Part shown: piece by piece, positions 1-9,237 of the stretch
Numbering within the stretch: position 1 is the first letter of the stretch
How the letters are laid out: each line of letters begins with the position of its first letter
From: Adiantum capillus-veneris
Lineage: Eukaryota; Streptophyta; Polypodiopsida; Polypodiales; Pteridaceae
Length of the DNA: 64,000 nt
NCBI GenBank assembly: GCA_014529385.2
Contig: CM043964.1
Location: 106,022,087 to 106,086,086, forward strand
Direction of reading: 5' to 3'
Made by a program: the position numbers and the translations under genes
The notes under the pieces: model-generated
Told to the model about the DNA's origin: nothing
Database searches by the model: none
The model's input: the letters and a program-made list of their open reading frames with translations, nothing else

Positions 1-181
1 TACTTTATTTTGTAGTACTTTTAAATGTTTGTTTATTAAAATCTCTTTTAGTTAAAAAATAATTTTAACACTCATTGTCATTTATTCCCTTTGACTTTAA
101 CTATATGTAATTTTCTAATGGAATTAAGTGTTTTTCTTATTATTTGTTTTTTACGATACATGACTAAATAAACAACCTTTC
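1..181. other. AT-rich flank, no gene seen
   Basis: AT-rich sequence upstream of the CACTA transposase fragment. It may be an intron or 5' part of that gene. I see no reading frame, repeat or motif here. Confidence 0.4.
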
Positions 182-577
182 GCGTGTGTCAACTCCGATG
201 ATCGTGGTCCTCCTGGAGGCCGAGAGCAAGATCATTGGCTCAAGGAAAAACTACCTTGTCCTTGCGCCAAGTGCAAAAGGGCAATTCCCCGCTTCAGACG
301 CATTGCTTTGGAGCACGTGGAGAACGAAGGGCTTTGGCATCCTCGGAAAAGCGCTCGGAGAGATGATAGCACGACTCACCCATCACTTATGGATGTGCCC
401 CATTGGTCTGTGTTCGGTGATCGTGCACCGGCGCGCAAGGCCAAACAACAGAGGCAAGAGAGACTGGGCGATTTGGGTGCACCGCACGGTGATCCTACCG
501 TTGGCTCTATGTCAGCAGCTCCTACAGTGTCTTCATCACACTTTGAGGTAGAGTATGAGTACATGTTCGATATGTGA
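182..577 (+). pseudogene. CACTA (En/Spm) transposase, N-terminal fragment
   Basis: The frame starting at 182 reads through CPCAKCKR and then RIALEHVENEGLWHPR, ending with TGA at 575-577. A Cys-Pro-Cys-x2-Cys cluster followed by a short helix and a Gly-Leu-Trp segment is the pattern of the zinc-binding transposase-associated domain at the N-terminus of plant TNP2-type CACTA transposases. The rest of the same protein resumes at 18975, on the far side of an 18.4-kb LTR retrotransposon, so I read this as the left part of a gene split by that insertion. There is no convincing start codon within the window, and the true first exon may lie upstream. The domain match is by eye; linkage to the downstream part is inferred from order, strand and the near-matching target duplication. 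Confidence 0.55.
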
Positions 578-595
578 TGAGTTACTAGCTCATGA

Positions 596-600
596 GCATG
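596..600 (+). repeat. Probable target-site duplication, left, element 1
   Basis: GCATG immediately before the 5' LTR; GCGTG follows the 3' LTR at 18975-18979. Four of five bases agree, as expected for an old 5-bp duplication carrying one later transition. Confidence 0.55.
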
Positions 601-810
601 TGTTGAGCTAGCAGAGGATCACACCCACATTTTTGCTCACACTCATCATTTTTGTAACCATTGATTGTAATAAATGTCTTTCCGACATTGATTTTGATTG
701 GAGCCATTCATTAAGTAACGGGACTCAATTGAGTTTCCAGCTTGTAATTCCGAAGTAATTTCACTTGCTGATGTAATTAGTTAGAGATGTTCTCACCTCC
801 AAGGCTGAGG

Positions 811-818
811 TATATAAG
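811..818 (+). promoter_or_regulatory. TATA box in 5' LTR of element 1
   Basis: TATATAAG preceded by GGCTGAGG, the only good TATA element in the LTR; the equivalent in the 3' LTR is TATATAAG at 18198-18205. Transcription would start about 30 bases downstream, just before the (GA)n tract. Confidence 0.6.
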
Positions 819-888
819 CCAAAGTTTTGTAACCTAAAGGTAGAGTTTTATTTAATCAAAGTGAGTTTTTGGAGCTCCGTGACTGTGT

Positions 889-959
<71 letters not shown>
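889..959 (+). repeat. (GA)n microsatellite in 5' LTR
   Basis: An almost pure GA run. Its counterpart in the 3' LTR (18265-18349) is longer, so the tract has changed length since insertion. The open frame across it, giving Arg-Glu repeats, is a low-complexity artefact. Confidence 0.9.
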
Positions 960-961
<2 letters not shown>

Positions 962-1750
962 TTATCTACTTGCTACGCGAGCTACGGAGCCGCCATTGGA
1001 GAAGCGACACCGCCATTGTGTTAGCAACGGCGAGAGCTACGCACAGATACCAAGAGTGCGCGCTATCGGCTTCTATGTGTGGTAAGTTCCTACCAGCTTC
1101 GGTGTGAGTTTTCTTCCAACTCGTGTGTCGGAATGGAGCGTGCAGCATATCTATAGAACCACAACGAGTAGAGCTACGCATTAGTACCATCGGGGTCAAG
1201 TTTCGGTCACCTGTATTTTTCGGCCTGTCTTCATACGCGTTTACCGCACGGAGTGATTATAGGTTGATATTGCTGTTCAAGTCTTTAGGGTGTTGTTCTT
1301 ACCTAGTGTATAGACTTCCCCTTGAGTTTGAGATGGATTCAATGATTCTAGACCCTATTTCGTATAGCATTCGTTCGTAGTACGGATTTCAGTCACTTGC
1401 GTATTTTAGAACTTAGATTTGATTTCCTTAGTAGTGATTGTCATTAGAAGGTCGAGTAGGTGATTTGACACCCACCTAGTTGTTTCCATGCGCCTGCGGG
1501 TCAAGCTTCGTCCTCGTCTGACATATTCTGTTGTTGGTTGAGTTCTCGCTATTTAGCTTCCGCTAGCGGCGTAACCGCATTAACACTCAAAGAAACCCAA
1601 AAAGGCAAGTCGGAGTCCAAGAAACGCAAAGAATAGGAAATTTTGGATTCAGATCTTGTTTTTACATTCAAACCTGACAAAAACACTTGAAACTCAATTA
1701 CAAACATTGGAGAAGGCTTAAAACCAAAAATAGTCAAAATCTGGGACAAA

Positions 1751-1774
1751 AGACATCATACGCGTATAATGTCT
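1751..1774. repeat. Palindrome 1a (leader)
   Basis: AGACATCATACG followed by its reverse complement with one mismatch (TAATG for TGATG). An AAA/TTT pair outside extends the symmetry. Confidence 0.85.
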
Positions 1775-1875
1775 TTTAGCACATCCACTGCTTAATTTTG
1801 ATATCTGACCTGACAAGATTGTTACAAACATTGTAGAAAGCATAAATATCAAGTCTTGACCCAAATTGAGGAAAA

Positions 1876-1899
1876 AGACATCATAAGCGTATTATGTTT
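1876..1899. repeat. Palindrome 1b (leader, degenerate)
   Basis: AGACATCATAAG, then CGTATTATGTTT. The left arm is nearly intact and the right arm has drifted. It is recognised by position (125 bp after 1a, 281 bp before 1c) and residual sequence. Confidence 0.65.
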
Positions 1900-2156
1900 T
1901 TTACCTAATTTTGGACATATTTTGATACTTTGCCAACACAGATCCATTGTAATAGCTGTCTAGAGGTTATATTTCAAGTTTCATCCCATTTGGATCATAA
2001 TTGACCCAAAACAAGGCAAAAGCGGAAAATTGCCAAGAAAAGCCTAAATTAGCCATAACTTGCTCAAACAGAGTTCAAACTGAATTTTGTGAGTGAAAGA
2101 GAATAAGGGGGCTACTGAGAGTGAGCATAACCAAAATAGTCTAAATCTGTGAAAAA

Positions 2157-2180
2157 AGACATCATACGCGTATAATGTCT
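2157..2180. repeat. Palindrome 1c (leader)
   Basis: AGACATCATACG, then CGTATAATGTCT, with the same single mismatch as copy 1a. It is 165 bp before the gag start. Confidence 0.85.
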
Positions 2181-2344
2181 TTTTCAGCATAACTGCAACA
2201 AAATTCTCACTTGATGAAACAGAAGTTGTCCAGCTGACAAGATTAAACAATTGACCAAGTATCAATCAGTTTGGATCAATTCTGACCACAAAAACTTGGG
2301 AAAACAAATTGCCGAGACGGAGAAGTTAAAGTCCTTTAGGGGAA

Positions 2345-4942
2345 TTGATGAATTTGAGATCGGGCAGGAATCTCCATAATAACCAACCAAAACAAGGGGA
2401 ACAAGCAAGTGTCATATCAACCGAGGGAAGTGTACACCAAAGTTGGGTGCAACCATTAGAGCCGATATTTGAAGGAAGTGTTTCTGATACTTCTTCGGAG
2501 AGATCTTACGAGATTTTCACCGAACACTTGGAACACTTGAACGTGAACAACAAAGAAAATATGGCAGCAGGATCATCAAACCCTTCCGCCACAATGAAGC
2601 TATTGTTCATAAAATACCAGTACGACAATGAGCAAGGTGCCAAGATCTACAAAGATGGAATCGACCGCTATTGTGTAAAGATAGAGGAGAGACCTAGTGA
2701 GTTCAAGGACTTAGTGTCTGTGAGCTATAGCGGAGATAGATATCTAGATGACGAGGGTACCATGTACTTGGTAGTCCTAAACCCTAACATTGTGGACAAG
2801 TGGGGATTGATGGGCACCAAAGCCAAAGTAGATGAAGAACTTGAGGAGAAAGCACCAATAATGAACTTCCCTGATACGAGGTTAAGAAGAGAGAATGAAA
2901 CTACAAGGATCAACACTGATAACATCTATGTCTTTACCTACACAGAGGGATCGGAAATGAAAATTGCTGCTTACGACAAGTATGGGAGGCAATACTCAAC
3001 AATGGGCAAGAAAGAATTAGAAGGATATACATACTTTGGGAGACCACTACATCAGTATTATGTTACTTCTAGCTCGCAAATACCAGCACCAACAAATGGA
3101 GGGCAAAACCCAATGACGACAGGAGGACAAAGAACTCAGGCTGCTGACTCTTTCAGTCAACCTCAGTACTCGAAGCCCGGACCAATGGGATCATTATATT
3201 CCAGAGAGTCAATGGATACGAATCGAGGTAGTGCAGTTTCAATCCCCACATATACCACTCCAGGTCCAAGGTTCGAAGCGAAACCATCACATTTACCTCC
3301 TAGTAGTAGATTCAGGGCAGGGGAACCGACAAGGGTAACCCATGAAGTCCATGATGCTAGAGAAAGCTTTAGCCGGGACACAGGAGCAATGAGATTGGTA
3401 GCAGACCATAGACGTATGAGACCATCTCAAGTAGCGAAGTGTATGCCAAAGAAGTATGGTGGTTCAGGAGATCCGTATGCACATGTGTCACTCTTTAAGC
3501 AAGTCTTAAGAGCTGAGCAGATAACATATTTCCATACACAATACGAGGGATTTGGTCTTACTCTAGAAGGTACGGCATTGACATGGTTTCAACCACTGAA
3601 CATAGGGGGATTCCATGACATTGACCATTTGCTAAGAGAGTTTGCTGAGGAATTCTCAAAACGAGGGATTAAGCACAATACGGTCTCACAAATATATGCT
3701 TTTAAACAGAGAGAACACGAAAAAGTGAAGGAAGCTTCACTTCGCTTCAAACAATACATTGAGAGATGTCCAGTACGTGAACGACCACAAGATGACAGAC
3801 TGTCTGTTCTCTTTATGGAGGGACTGAGAAACAACACTCTCAAGAAGGACTTGCACTTGAAAGCTTGTACAAGTTTCGAGCAAGTAACGAGAGAGGCATT
3901 GTACTTAGTGGATAATTGTACGGTTTATGGAGAGGTGTCAGCGGATACAGATTTTGCATCCAGTAGCTCCTCCTCCGTAGCGAGCGAGACTACCACTAAA
4001 AAGAATGTTCAAACAACAACCATGCCAAATGTAGAGCAAATGATAGAAGATGCTCTAAAAAGGATGGCACCATACCAAAAACCATTGCCAAAAACACTGA
4101 AATGGTGTGCTATTGAACAAAAATGGACAAACCATCCAACAGAGGAGTGCTATTACAACAAAGGGTATGTAAGGGAGCGTCAGTATGCACCTCCTGCTCA
4201 ATTAGCACCACCTCAAGTACATCCAGTACCTCGATACCCAACGGGAAATGTACCAGGACCTATGGGGATAGAAAGACCGCAACCAGTATTGGGACAACAA
4301 CCACCTTTACCAGGAGCAAGACCAGTAGGCATTAGATATGCACCAACCTTAGAGAATCAGGAAGAACAAGCCTTAGTGCCTGTTCAAGCCTATTATGAAG
4401 AATCTGGTGCACACATGTCTCCAACTGTGTATTACCCACCAGAAGAACCCAAACAACCAGAACCATGGGGCATGATTGGGAATGTTGGAATACCAACAGT
4501 TATAAGTGCTTCTGATGAAGAGAGATACAATTTGGACGCAAGAACATTGATGTTCATAGCTCATGGAGGGTTAACAGGACAAAGACCATCCTATCCACAA
4601 AGGACGAATCAAATGGGACCAAGACCAGCACTAGGACCCTGTTACAAGTGTGGAGGTGACCATCTGATGAATGTTTGTCCACATACGGAAATCATTAGAA
4701 TTAACGCTTATTGCACTGAGTGTGGGGTTACTCACTTCATTGAGGATTGTTCAAAGAATCCAAACAAAGTGCAAAAGACGACATTGAATATGTTAGAAAC
4801 TATTCCTACCAGCAGTGGGTCTGAAAATGAAACTCTAATACCAACGCAAGTTGTTACTAGAGCTCAAGCTAAGAAAACCACTAGAGAACCTGAGAATGGA
4901 AAGTTAGCGACTGAAGTGGTTAGTCAAGGACCGCGGAGTTAG
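2345..4942 (+). CDS. gag: Gag polyprotein of element 1
   Basis: 865 codons, uninterrupted. It starts MMNLRSGRNLHN, like the N-terminal TRSGR/LRSGR of many plant Ty3 Gags; the second Met is the likelier natural start. The retrotransposon Gag (capsid) core lies at about residues 360-520, with PYAHVSLFKQVLRAEQ, FGLTLEGTALTWFQ and LREFAEEFSKRGIKHN. A proline/glutamine-rich stretch follows. Two zinc knuckles then occur near residues 765-800: CYKCGGDHLMNVC and CTECGVTHFIEDC. Both are CX2CX3HX4C, one residue shorter than the classical knuckle. The protein should form the virus-like particle and bind element RNA. It ends at TAG 4940-4942, and the next frame continues in phase, so read-through into the protease frame is possible. 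The N-terminal half resembles the element 2 gag fragments. Confidence 0.9.
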   Translation: MMNLRSGRNLHNNQPKQGEQASVISTEGSVHQSWVQPLEPIFEGSVSDTSSERSYEIFTEHLEHLNVNNKENMAAGSSNPSATMKLLFIKYQYDNEQGAKIYKDGIDRYCVKIEERPSEFKDLVSVSYSGDRYLDDEGTMYLVVLNPNIVDKWGLMGTKAKVDEELEEKAPIMNFPDTRLRRENETTRINTDNIYVFTYTEGSEMKIAAYDKYGRQYSTMGKKELEGYTYFGRPLHQYYVTSSSQIPAPTNGGQNPMTTGGQRTQAADSFSQPQYSKPGPMGSLYSRESMDTNRGSAVSIPTYTTPGPRFEAKPSHLPPSSRFRAGEPTRVTHEVHDARESFSRDTGAMRLVADHRRMRPSQVAKCMPKKYGGSGDPYAHVSLFKQVLRAEQITYFHTQYEGFGLTLEGTALTWFQPLNIGGFHDIDHLLREFAEEFSKRGIKHNTVSQIYAFKQREHEKVKEASLRFKQYIERCPVRERPQDDRLSVLFMEGLRNNTLKKDLHLKACTSFEQVTREALYLVDNCTVYGEVSADTDFASSSSSSVASETTTKKNVQTTTMPNVEQMIEDALKRMAPYQKPLPKTLKWCAIEQKWTNHPTEECYYNKGYVRERQYAPPAQLAPPQVHPVPRYPTGNVPGPMGIERPQPVLGQQPPLPGARPVGIRYAPTLENQEEQALVPVQAYYEESGAHMSPTVYYPPEEPKQPEPWGMIGNVGIPTVISASDEERYNLDARTLMFIAHGGLTGQRPSYPQRTNQMGPRPALGPCYKCGGDHLMNVCPHTEIIRINAYCTECGVTHFIEDCSKNPNKVQKTTLNMLETIPTSSGSENETLIPTQVVTRAQAKKTTREPENGKLATEVVSQGPRS

Positions 4943-7291
4943 AGAAACACATGGAAAGCTAGAAAAGCACGCATGAAGTTGAGAAAAGAACGTGAAGACG
5001 CTATTCTAGCTGAGGAACTAAAGCGAACTAAAGATAGATTAGAAAAACTTGAGAGTCAAAACGGGAAACGAGAGATGAGCCCGGAAAGAACGAAACAAAA
5101 GAGTATCAAAGAAACAACGAGCTTAAGCTCAGGGGGATCAGTGCTAGTCGACAAAGTACACGAACCATTGGACGCACTGATGAGAGCTTACGAAGCTAGG
5201 TTAAAGAACAACCAAACACAAGAACAGAGGTGGATGACATACCCAAACGCGGAATTGGAAAAGCAGAGACTTGAAATGTGCCAGAGAATGATCGAGACTG
5301 CACAAGCCTTATTAGAACCACCAAAAGAAACAATGAATTGTGGAACGGAAAACCCAATTCAGCAAGAGACTATCGTTTCACGGGTAGCTGAAAAGACTCC
5401 CAGTGCACAAAAGCCTGAAAATACACACAAGGATGACCGCATAGTATTGAACACAACCGATCAGGAGATAGAGAGTTTTCATCCAGTCATACAGAGGTCT
5501 TACGGAAGAGATGAGGATTACAATGAATTTTGGAAACAAGTGAGAGAGGCAAACTTTGCAAACGAGCTAAGTTGCCAAGCTAATCAGACAAATTGGGAAA
5601 AGGACATCAGGAATCCTCCCATAGTGGAATTTGAGGCAGGATCTCAAGTGGACTTGGATCTGCAATCTTACTGGGGAGATGGGGGCTCTGTTAGAACAAT
5701 GGAGAGCAAACCTCACTCACTGAATACCTTACCTTCATACTTAGGAGAGTATGAAGCAAAATCCGAGACTAGAGCACTTCCCTCACGAAGAATCTCATCA
5801 GAAAAAGTCATGGACTCGCAAGGATTGATAGAGATCTTGTCAACACCAGTGACATGCACTATCACTCTAGCTGAGCTTTTGAGGCTAAGACCACATATGT
5901 GGACCACTGTAGGAAAATGCTTGGAGAAATTTGGGATAAAAGACCCAACATCGAGACTGCAAGAGGGTATACAAGAGCTGAGTAAACCACAAAAGAACGC
6001 TAAGCCTGTACCCTTAAACAAGGTCGGAGAGTATTGCGAAGGTGAAGAGGGGAATACAACCTTACCAGTTGAATTCCAAGGAGTGAACACGATGGCAATA
6101 CTAGACAGCGGAGCTGGGGTAGCCATTGCTACAAAAGAAATCTGGAAAAAATGGGGGAAACCAGCAATAAGGAAGACTAGGTTGAAACTCCAATTAGCAG
6201 ATGGACACATGGAGAAACCTATGGGGTTATTAGAGAAAGTCGTAGTGACTTCTTGCGGCATTGAATACGAACATACTTTTGCTATTGTCGATTTTGGCAA
6301 GGAGAATAACTATGATATCATATTGGGAAGACCATTCATGAGACAGTTGAAAATGGTCCAAGATTGGGGCTACGATCACATATACCTGAGAAATATGGAA
6401 ACCACTACACGTGTGAACCTAAGAGACCATAGCTACAAAGATGTGAACCGAACACCGGTAGAGGAGTTTGATTCAGCTACTTTGGCGGGATCCGAATTTC
6501 CAGCTTGGTTAGGTAAGCCCAAGGAGTTATGGATGTGTGGAGCCTCGAAATGTGGAAGTCTGAGGCGAGAAGAATATGTTTTAGAAAGGGCTATCGAAGA
6601 CGAAACTTATATAGGAGAACCCTTTCCAGAGGACACACTTGAACCATTAGAATGGACACACATTCTAGCAACCCTAGATGTTTGTGCAATTCCGGATGGT
6701 CCCACAACGAAATTTTGCGACAAGGACGGGTACGACGTGGTTCCGTACTTCATGTTGAGAACTGTACTCGAAAAAGAAACTGAAAAGAACGATACACTGG
6801 AAAAGGAAGATGAAGAGGAGGTGTTTCACGACATTCCCGATCATCCTGAGTGGGGAAATGAAGCAGACAACGAGTCAACGGACAATTCAAGCGGAAACGA
6901 AGAAACTATAACGGATGTCCGATTTTATGATTTTCCGAACCAAACTAAACAACGCCAGAAACGCTATAGAGCAAAGAGAAAAACAAAGGGGGTTAGAACC
7001 AATCCGATGCCTAGAATAAGAGGAAAAAATCAATTCCTAATGCTAGTAAAGGCGGAAGATTGTGTTAAGGACAAGATTTCTGGAAGAATGAGAGGCAATG
7101 ATCAAAAGAGCTTACGAAAAGACAAAAGAGGCTCAAGAAATCAAGTTCAAAGGAATGGAACGAAAACTGAAACAGAAAAATCAGAAAAGAACAAGCGCAA
7201 CAGAGAACACACGGAGTCCAAGTTAGAACGTAGAAACAAGTACAGAGAGCTCAAGAAAACTCTGAAAGAAGTTTGGACGACAGAAATTTGA
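4943..7291 (+). CDS. Protease (retropepsin) frame of element 1
   Basis: It lies in the same phase as gag after a single TAG; the first Met is at 4973. The first 60 residues are charged and helical. The retropepsin lies around residues 365-465: AILDSGAGVAIATKEIW carries the catalytic Asp-Ser-Gly, and DIILGRPFM is the hydrophobic-Gly motif near the C-terminal end of the fold. It would cleave the Gag-Pol precursor. The tail is very rich in Lys, Arg and Glu. The frame ends with TGA at 7289-7291, and RT continues in the +1 frame (GAG AGT GGA immediately after). This could be a mutation or a +1 frameshift at the stop, but I have no independent evidence for programmed shifting. Confidence 0.8.
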   Translation, partial: RNTWKARKARMKLRKEREDAILAEELKRTKDRLEKLESQNGKREMSPERTKQKSIKETTSLSSGGSVLVDKVHEPLDALMRAYEARLKNNQTQEQRWMTYPNAELEKQRLEMCQRMIETAQALLEPPKETMNCGTENPIQQETIVSRVAEKTPSAQKPENTHKDDRIVLNTTDQEIESFHPVIQRSYGRDEDYNEFWKQVREANFANELSCQANQTNWEKDIRNPPIVEFEAGSQVDLDLQSYWGDGGSVRTMESKPHSLNTLPSYLGEYEAKSETRALPSRRISSEKVMDSQGLIEILSTPVTCTITLAELLRLRPHMWTTVGKCLEKFGIKDPTSRLQEGIQELSKPQKNAKPVPLNKVGEYCEGEEGNTTLPVEFQGVNTMAILDSGAGVAIATKEIWKKWGKPAIRKTRLKLQLADGHMEKPMGLLEKVVVTSCGIEYEHTFAIVDFGKENNYDIILGRPFMRQLKMVQDWGYDHIYLRNMETTTRVNLRDHSYKDVNRTPVEEFDSATLAGSEFPAWLGKPKELWMCGASKCGSLRREEYVLERAIEDETYIGEPFPEDTLEPLEWTHILATLDVCAIPDGPTTKFCDKDGYDVVPYFMLRTVLEKETEKNDTLEKEDEEEVFHDIPDHPEWGNEADNESTDNSSGNEETITDVRFYDFPNQTKQRQKRYRAKRKTKGVRTNPMPRIRGKNQFLMLVKAEDCVKDKISGRMRGNDQKSLRKDKRGSRNQVQRNGTKTETEKSEKNKRNREHTESKLERRNKYRELKKTLKEVWTTEI

Positions 7292-9021
7292 GAGTGGAGA
7301 GGACGAAAACGCCAAAATCAAGGAAAACATGGATGTTCCCTCTCACTATAGGAAATTCACAATAGAGGATAGGAAGGTGGTATTAACCCAACCTATTCGA
7401 GAGAGAAGGGAGAACGAATCTTATGACGGACCGGAGGATGCAAAAAAAGTTGATTTAGCAGCTCCAGGTGAGACACCTAGACCGGTGTACATAGCCACAG
7501 ATTTGTCTCCAGGCGAGGAAGAGAGACTTTTGAGTCTTCTCAGAGAGTATAGGGATGTGTTTGCATGGTCTTATAAGGACTTAAAGGGAGTTGACCCATC
7601 GATATGCCAACACACAATCCCACTGAAACAAGACGCAAAGCCTAGCAGACAGAGACCATACACATATAATGATACATTTGCTAAGCGAATCAAAGAAGAG
7701 ATAGATAAGCTAATGGAAGCTGAATTCATATACGAGATTGAACACACCGATTGGGTATCTCCGATTGTGGTAGTACCCAAGAAGAACGGAAAACTCGAGT
7801 GTGTGTCAACTTAAAGAAAGTGAATGCTGCAACAATCAGGGACAATTATCCCCTGCCGATAACTGATCATGTTCTAGAGCGTGTATCAGGGAAAACAACA
7901 TACTCTTTTCTTGATGGTTTTTCAGGATATAACCAGCTAGCCATAGCACTGGAAGATCAACATAAAACAGCTTTTGCAACGGAGTGGGGAATTTATGCTT
8001 ATCGGGTTATGCCTTTTGGTCTAACCAATGCTCCCGCAACCTTCCAGAGGCTGATGACGCATGCTTTCAAAGAATACTTAAGGTTGTTTCTAGAAATATA
8101 CATGGATGACTTATGTGTACATTCTCTTCTGAGAGATGAGCATCTAGAACACCTAAGAAAAGTATTTGAGAAATGTAGGACATATCGCATTTGTCTCAAT
8201 CCTGAGAAATGTGTGTTTATGGTCCGACAGGGCAGAATTCTGGGACATATTGTCTCACAAAACGGAATATCCACGGATTTAGAGAAGATAAAAGTTATAG
8301 TGGATATGCCTAGACCAACCAATGCGAAACAAGTACAGAGCTTTATGGGACATTGCGGATATTATAGACGATTCATTTACATGTACGCTATAATAGGCCA
8401 ACCACTTTACAGGCTAATAGTGAACTTTGAATGGACAGAGGAGTGTGAGGAATCGTTCAAGAAATTGAAAGAGGCACTCATTACTGCTCCAGTCTTGAAA
8501 TCACCAGATTGGGAGAAGATATTCCATGTGCATATAGATGCTTCGGCATATGCAATAGGATGCATTCTGGCTCAGCCAGAAGAAGGAAACATGGATTTTC
8601 CTATCTGTTACGCCAGTCGACAGCTCAACAATGCAGAGAAGAATTACACCACAACAGAGCGAGAAGGATTAGGAATGATATATGCTGTGAAGAAATTTCG
8701 GCATTATCTTCTAGCCAACAAGTTTTGTTTTTTACGGATCACCAAGCCTTGCTCTACCTAGTGAATAAACCATGCAATACCGGGAGAATAGTGAGATGGT
8801 TCATTATCTTACTGGAATTCGACTTCACGGTAGTAGTAAAGAAAGGAAAAACACATCTTAGAGCTGATCATCTTTCGCGATTGACGAATGGAGAAGACCC
8901 TATAGGAGTAGATGACGACATGCCAGACGCGTACTTGTTCAACATAGAAATGATACCGAAGTGGTCTCAAAATGTCGTTAACCTATTAACCTATGGAGGA
9001 GAGTTCGATAGAAGAGAATAG
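7290..9021 (+). pseudogene. pol: Reverse transcriptase and RNase H of element 1 (two frameshifts)
   Basis: Three frame segments make one protein. The segment through 7796 ends DWVSPIVVVPKKNGKL; the next frame resumes RVCVNLKKVNAATIRDNYPLP, so about one base is missing near 7797. RT then runs to the connection domain with the YMDD active site (IYMDDLCVHS, 8098-8130). RNase H shows DASAYAIG, TTEREGL, FFTDHQALL and RADHLSR, covering the four acidic residues. A second shift lies in a T run near 8725 (HYLLANKF, then FFTDHQ). A TAG at 9019-9021 interrupts the frame, which continues in phase into the zinc domain. The order protease-RT-RNase H-integrase defines Ty3/gypsy. Two shifts mean this copy cannot make RT unless they are sequencing errors; both are at places prone to single-base indels. 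Confidence 0.88.
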
Positions 9022-9237
9022 AACCAGAAACATATTGCTATTCAGCAATCCAAGAATCTTCAATTGGTTGCAGGAAGGTTGTATCAATTGGGAAATGATC
9101 ATGTTTTACGACTATGCATCAATCCTGAGGAATATAATATATATCTACGCGAAGCACATGTTCAGGAATGTGCATTTCATTGTTCAAGAAGGAACACATA
9201 TAGGAATTTGCTACAATTGGGAGTCTATTAGCCAGGA
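9022..9237 (+). pseudogene. First (extra) integrase-type H2C2 zinc domain
   Basis: It is in the same phase as the RNase H end and the integrase frame, between TAG 9019-9021 and TAG 9229-9231. It reads LVAGRLYQLGNDHVLRLC and LREAHVQECAFHC, and its Cys pair is just downstream at 9271-9282 (CIVC). A second, better preserved copy of the same layout follows at about 9450-9670 (IGDQLYKRGKDNQLRIC, then EQAHGGVCGGHFS, GIWWPTL and CDDC). The two copies align without large gaps, so this is a tandem duplication of the integrase N-terminal zinc domain. The second TAG falls exactly where the partner copy has WWP, suggesting TGG to TAG decay. Confidence 0.65.

Larger units (their letters stand above)
601..1585 (+). 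repeat. 5' LTR of element 1 (985 bp)
   Basis: It matches 17988-18974 almost throughout, with scattered substitutions and a different (GA)n length. It starts TGTTGAGC and ends TTAACA, so the ends form the TGTT/AACA inverted repeat. A TATATAAG box at 811-818 is followed by a 12-base stretch absent from the 3' LTR, and then by a (GA)n run at about 890-958 that lies in the transcribed part. The visible divergence between the LTRs implies an insertion that is not very recent. Confidence 0.92.
1586..2344 (+). other. Leader of element 1 with three palindromes
   Basis: Non-coding stretch between the 5' LTR and gag. No recognisable primer-binding site follows the LTR end: the bases after TTAACA are CTCAAAGAAACCC, not a TGG-initial tRNA complement. 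Palindrome copies lie at 1751-1774, 1876-1899 (degenerate) and 2157-2180. The last two spacings, 125 and 281 bp, match the last two spacings upstream of the accessory frame (126 and 283 bp). Confidence 0.7.

Noticed and set aside
861-1085. Reading frame with Arg-Glu repeats (also 18236-18496)
   Set aside because: Low-complexity translation of the (GA)n run inside the LTRs.
5713-6300. 195-codon minus-strand frame
   Set aside because: Lies opposite the clear protease frame; a shadow of the codon pattern.
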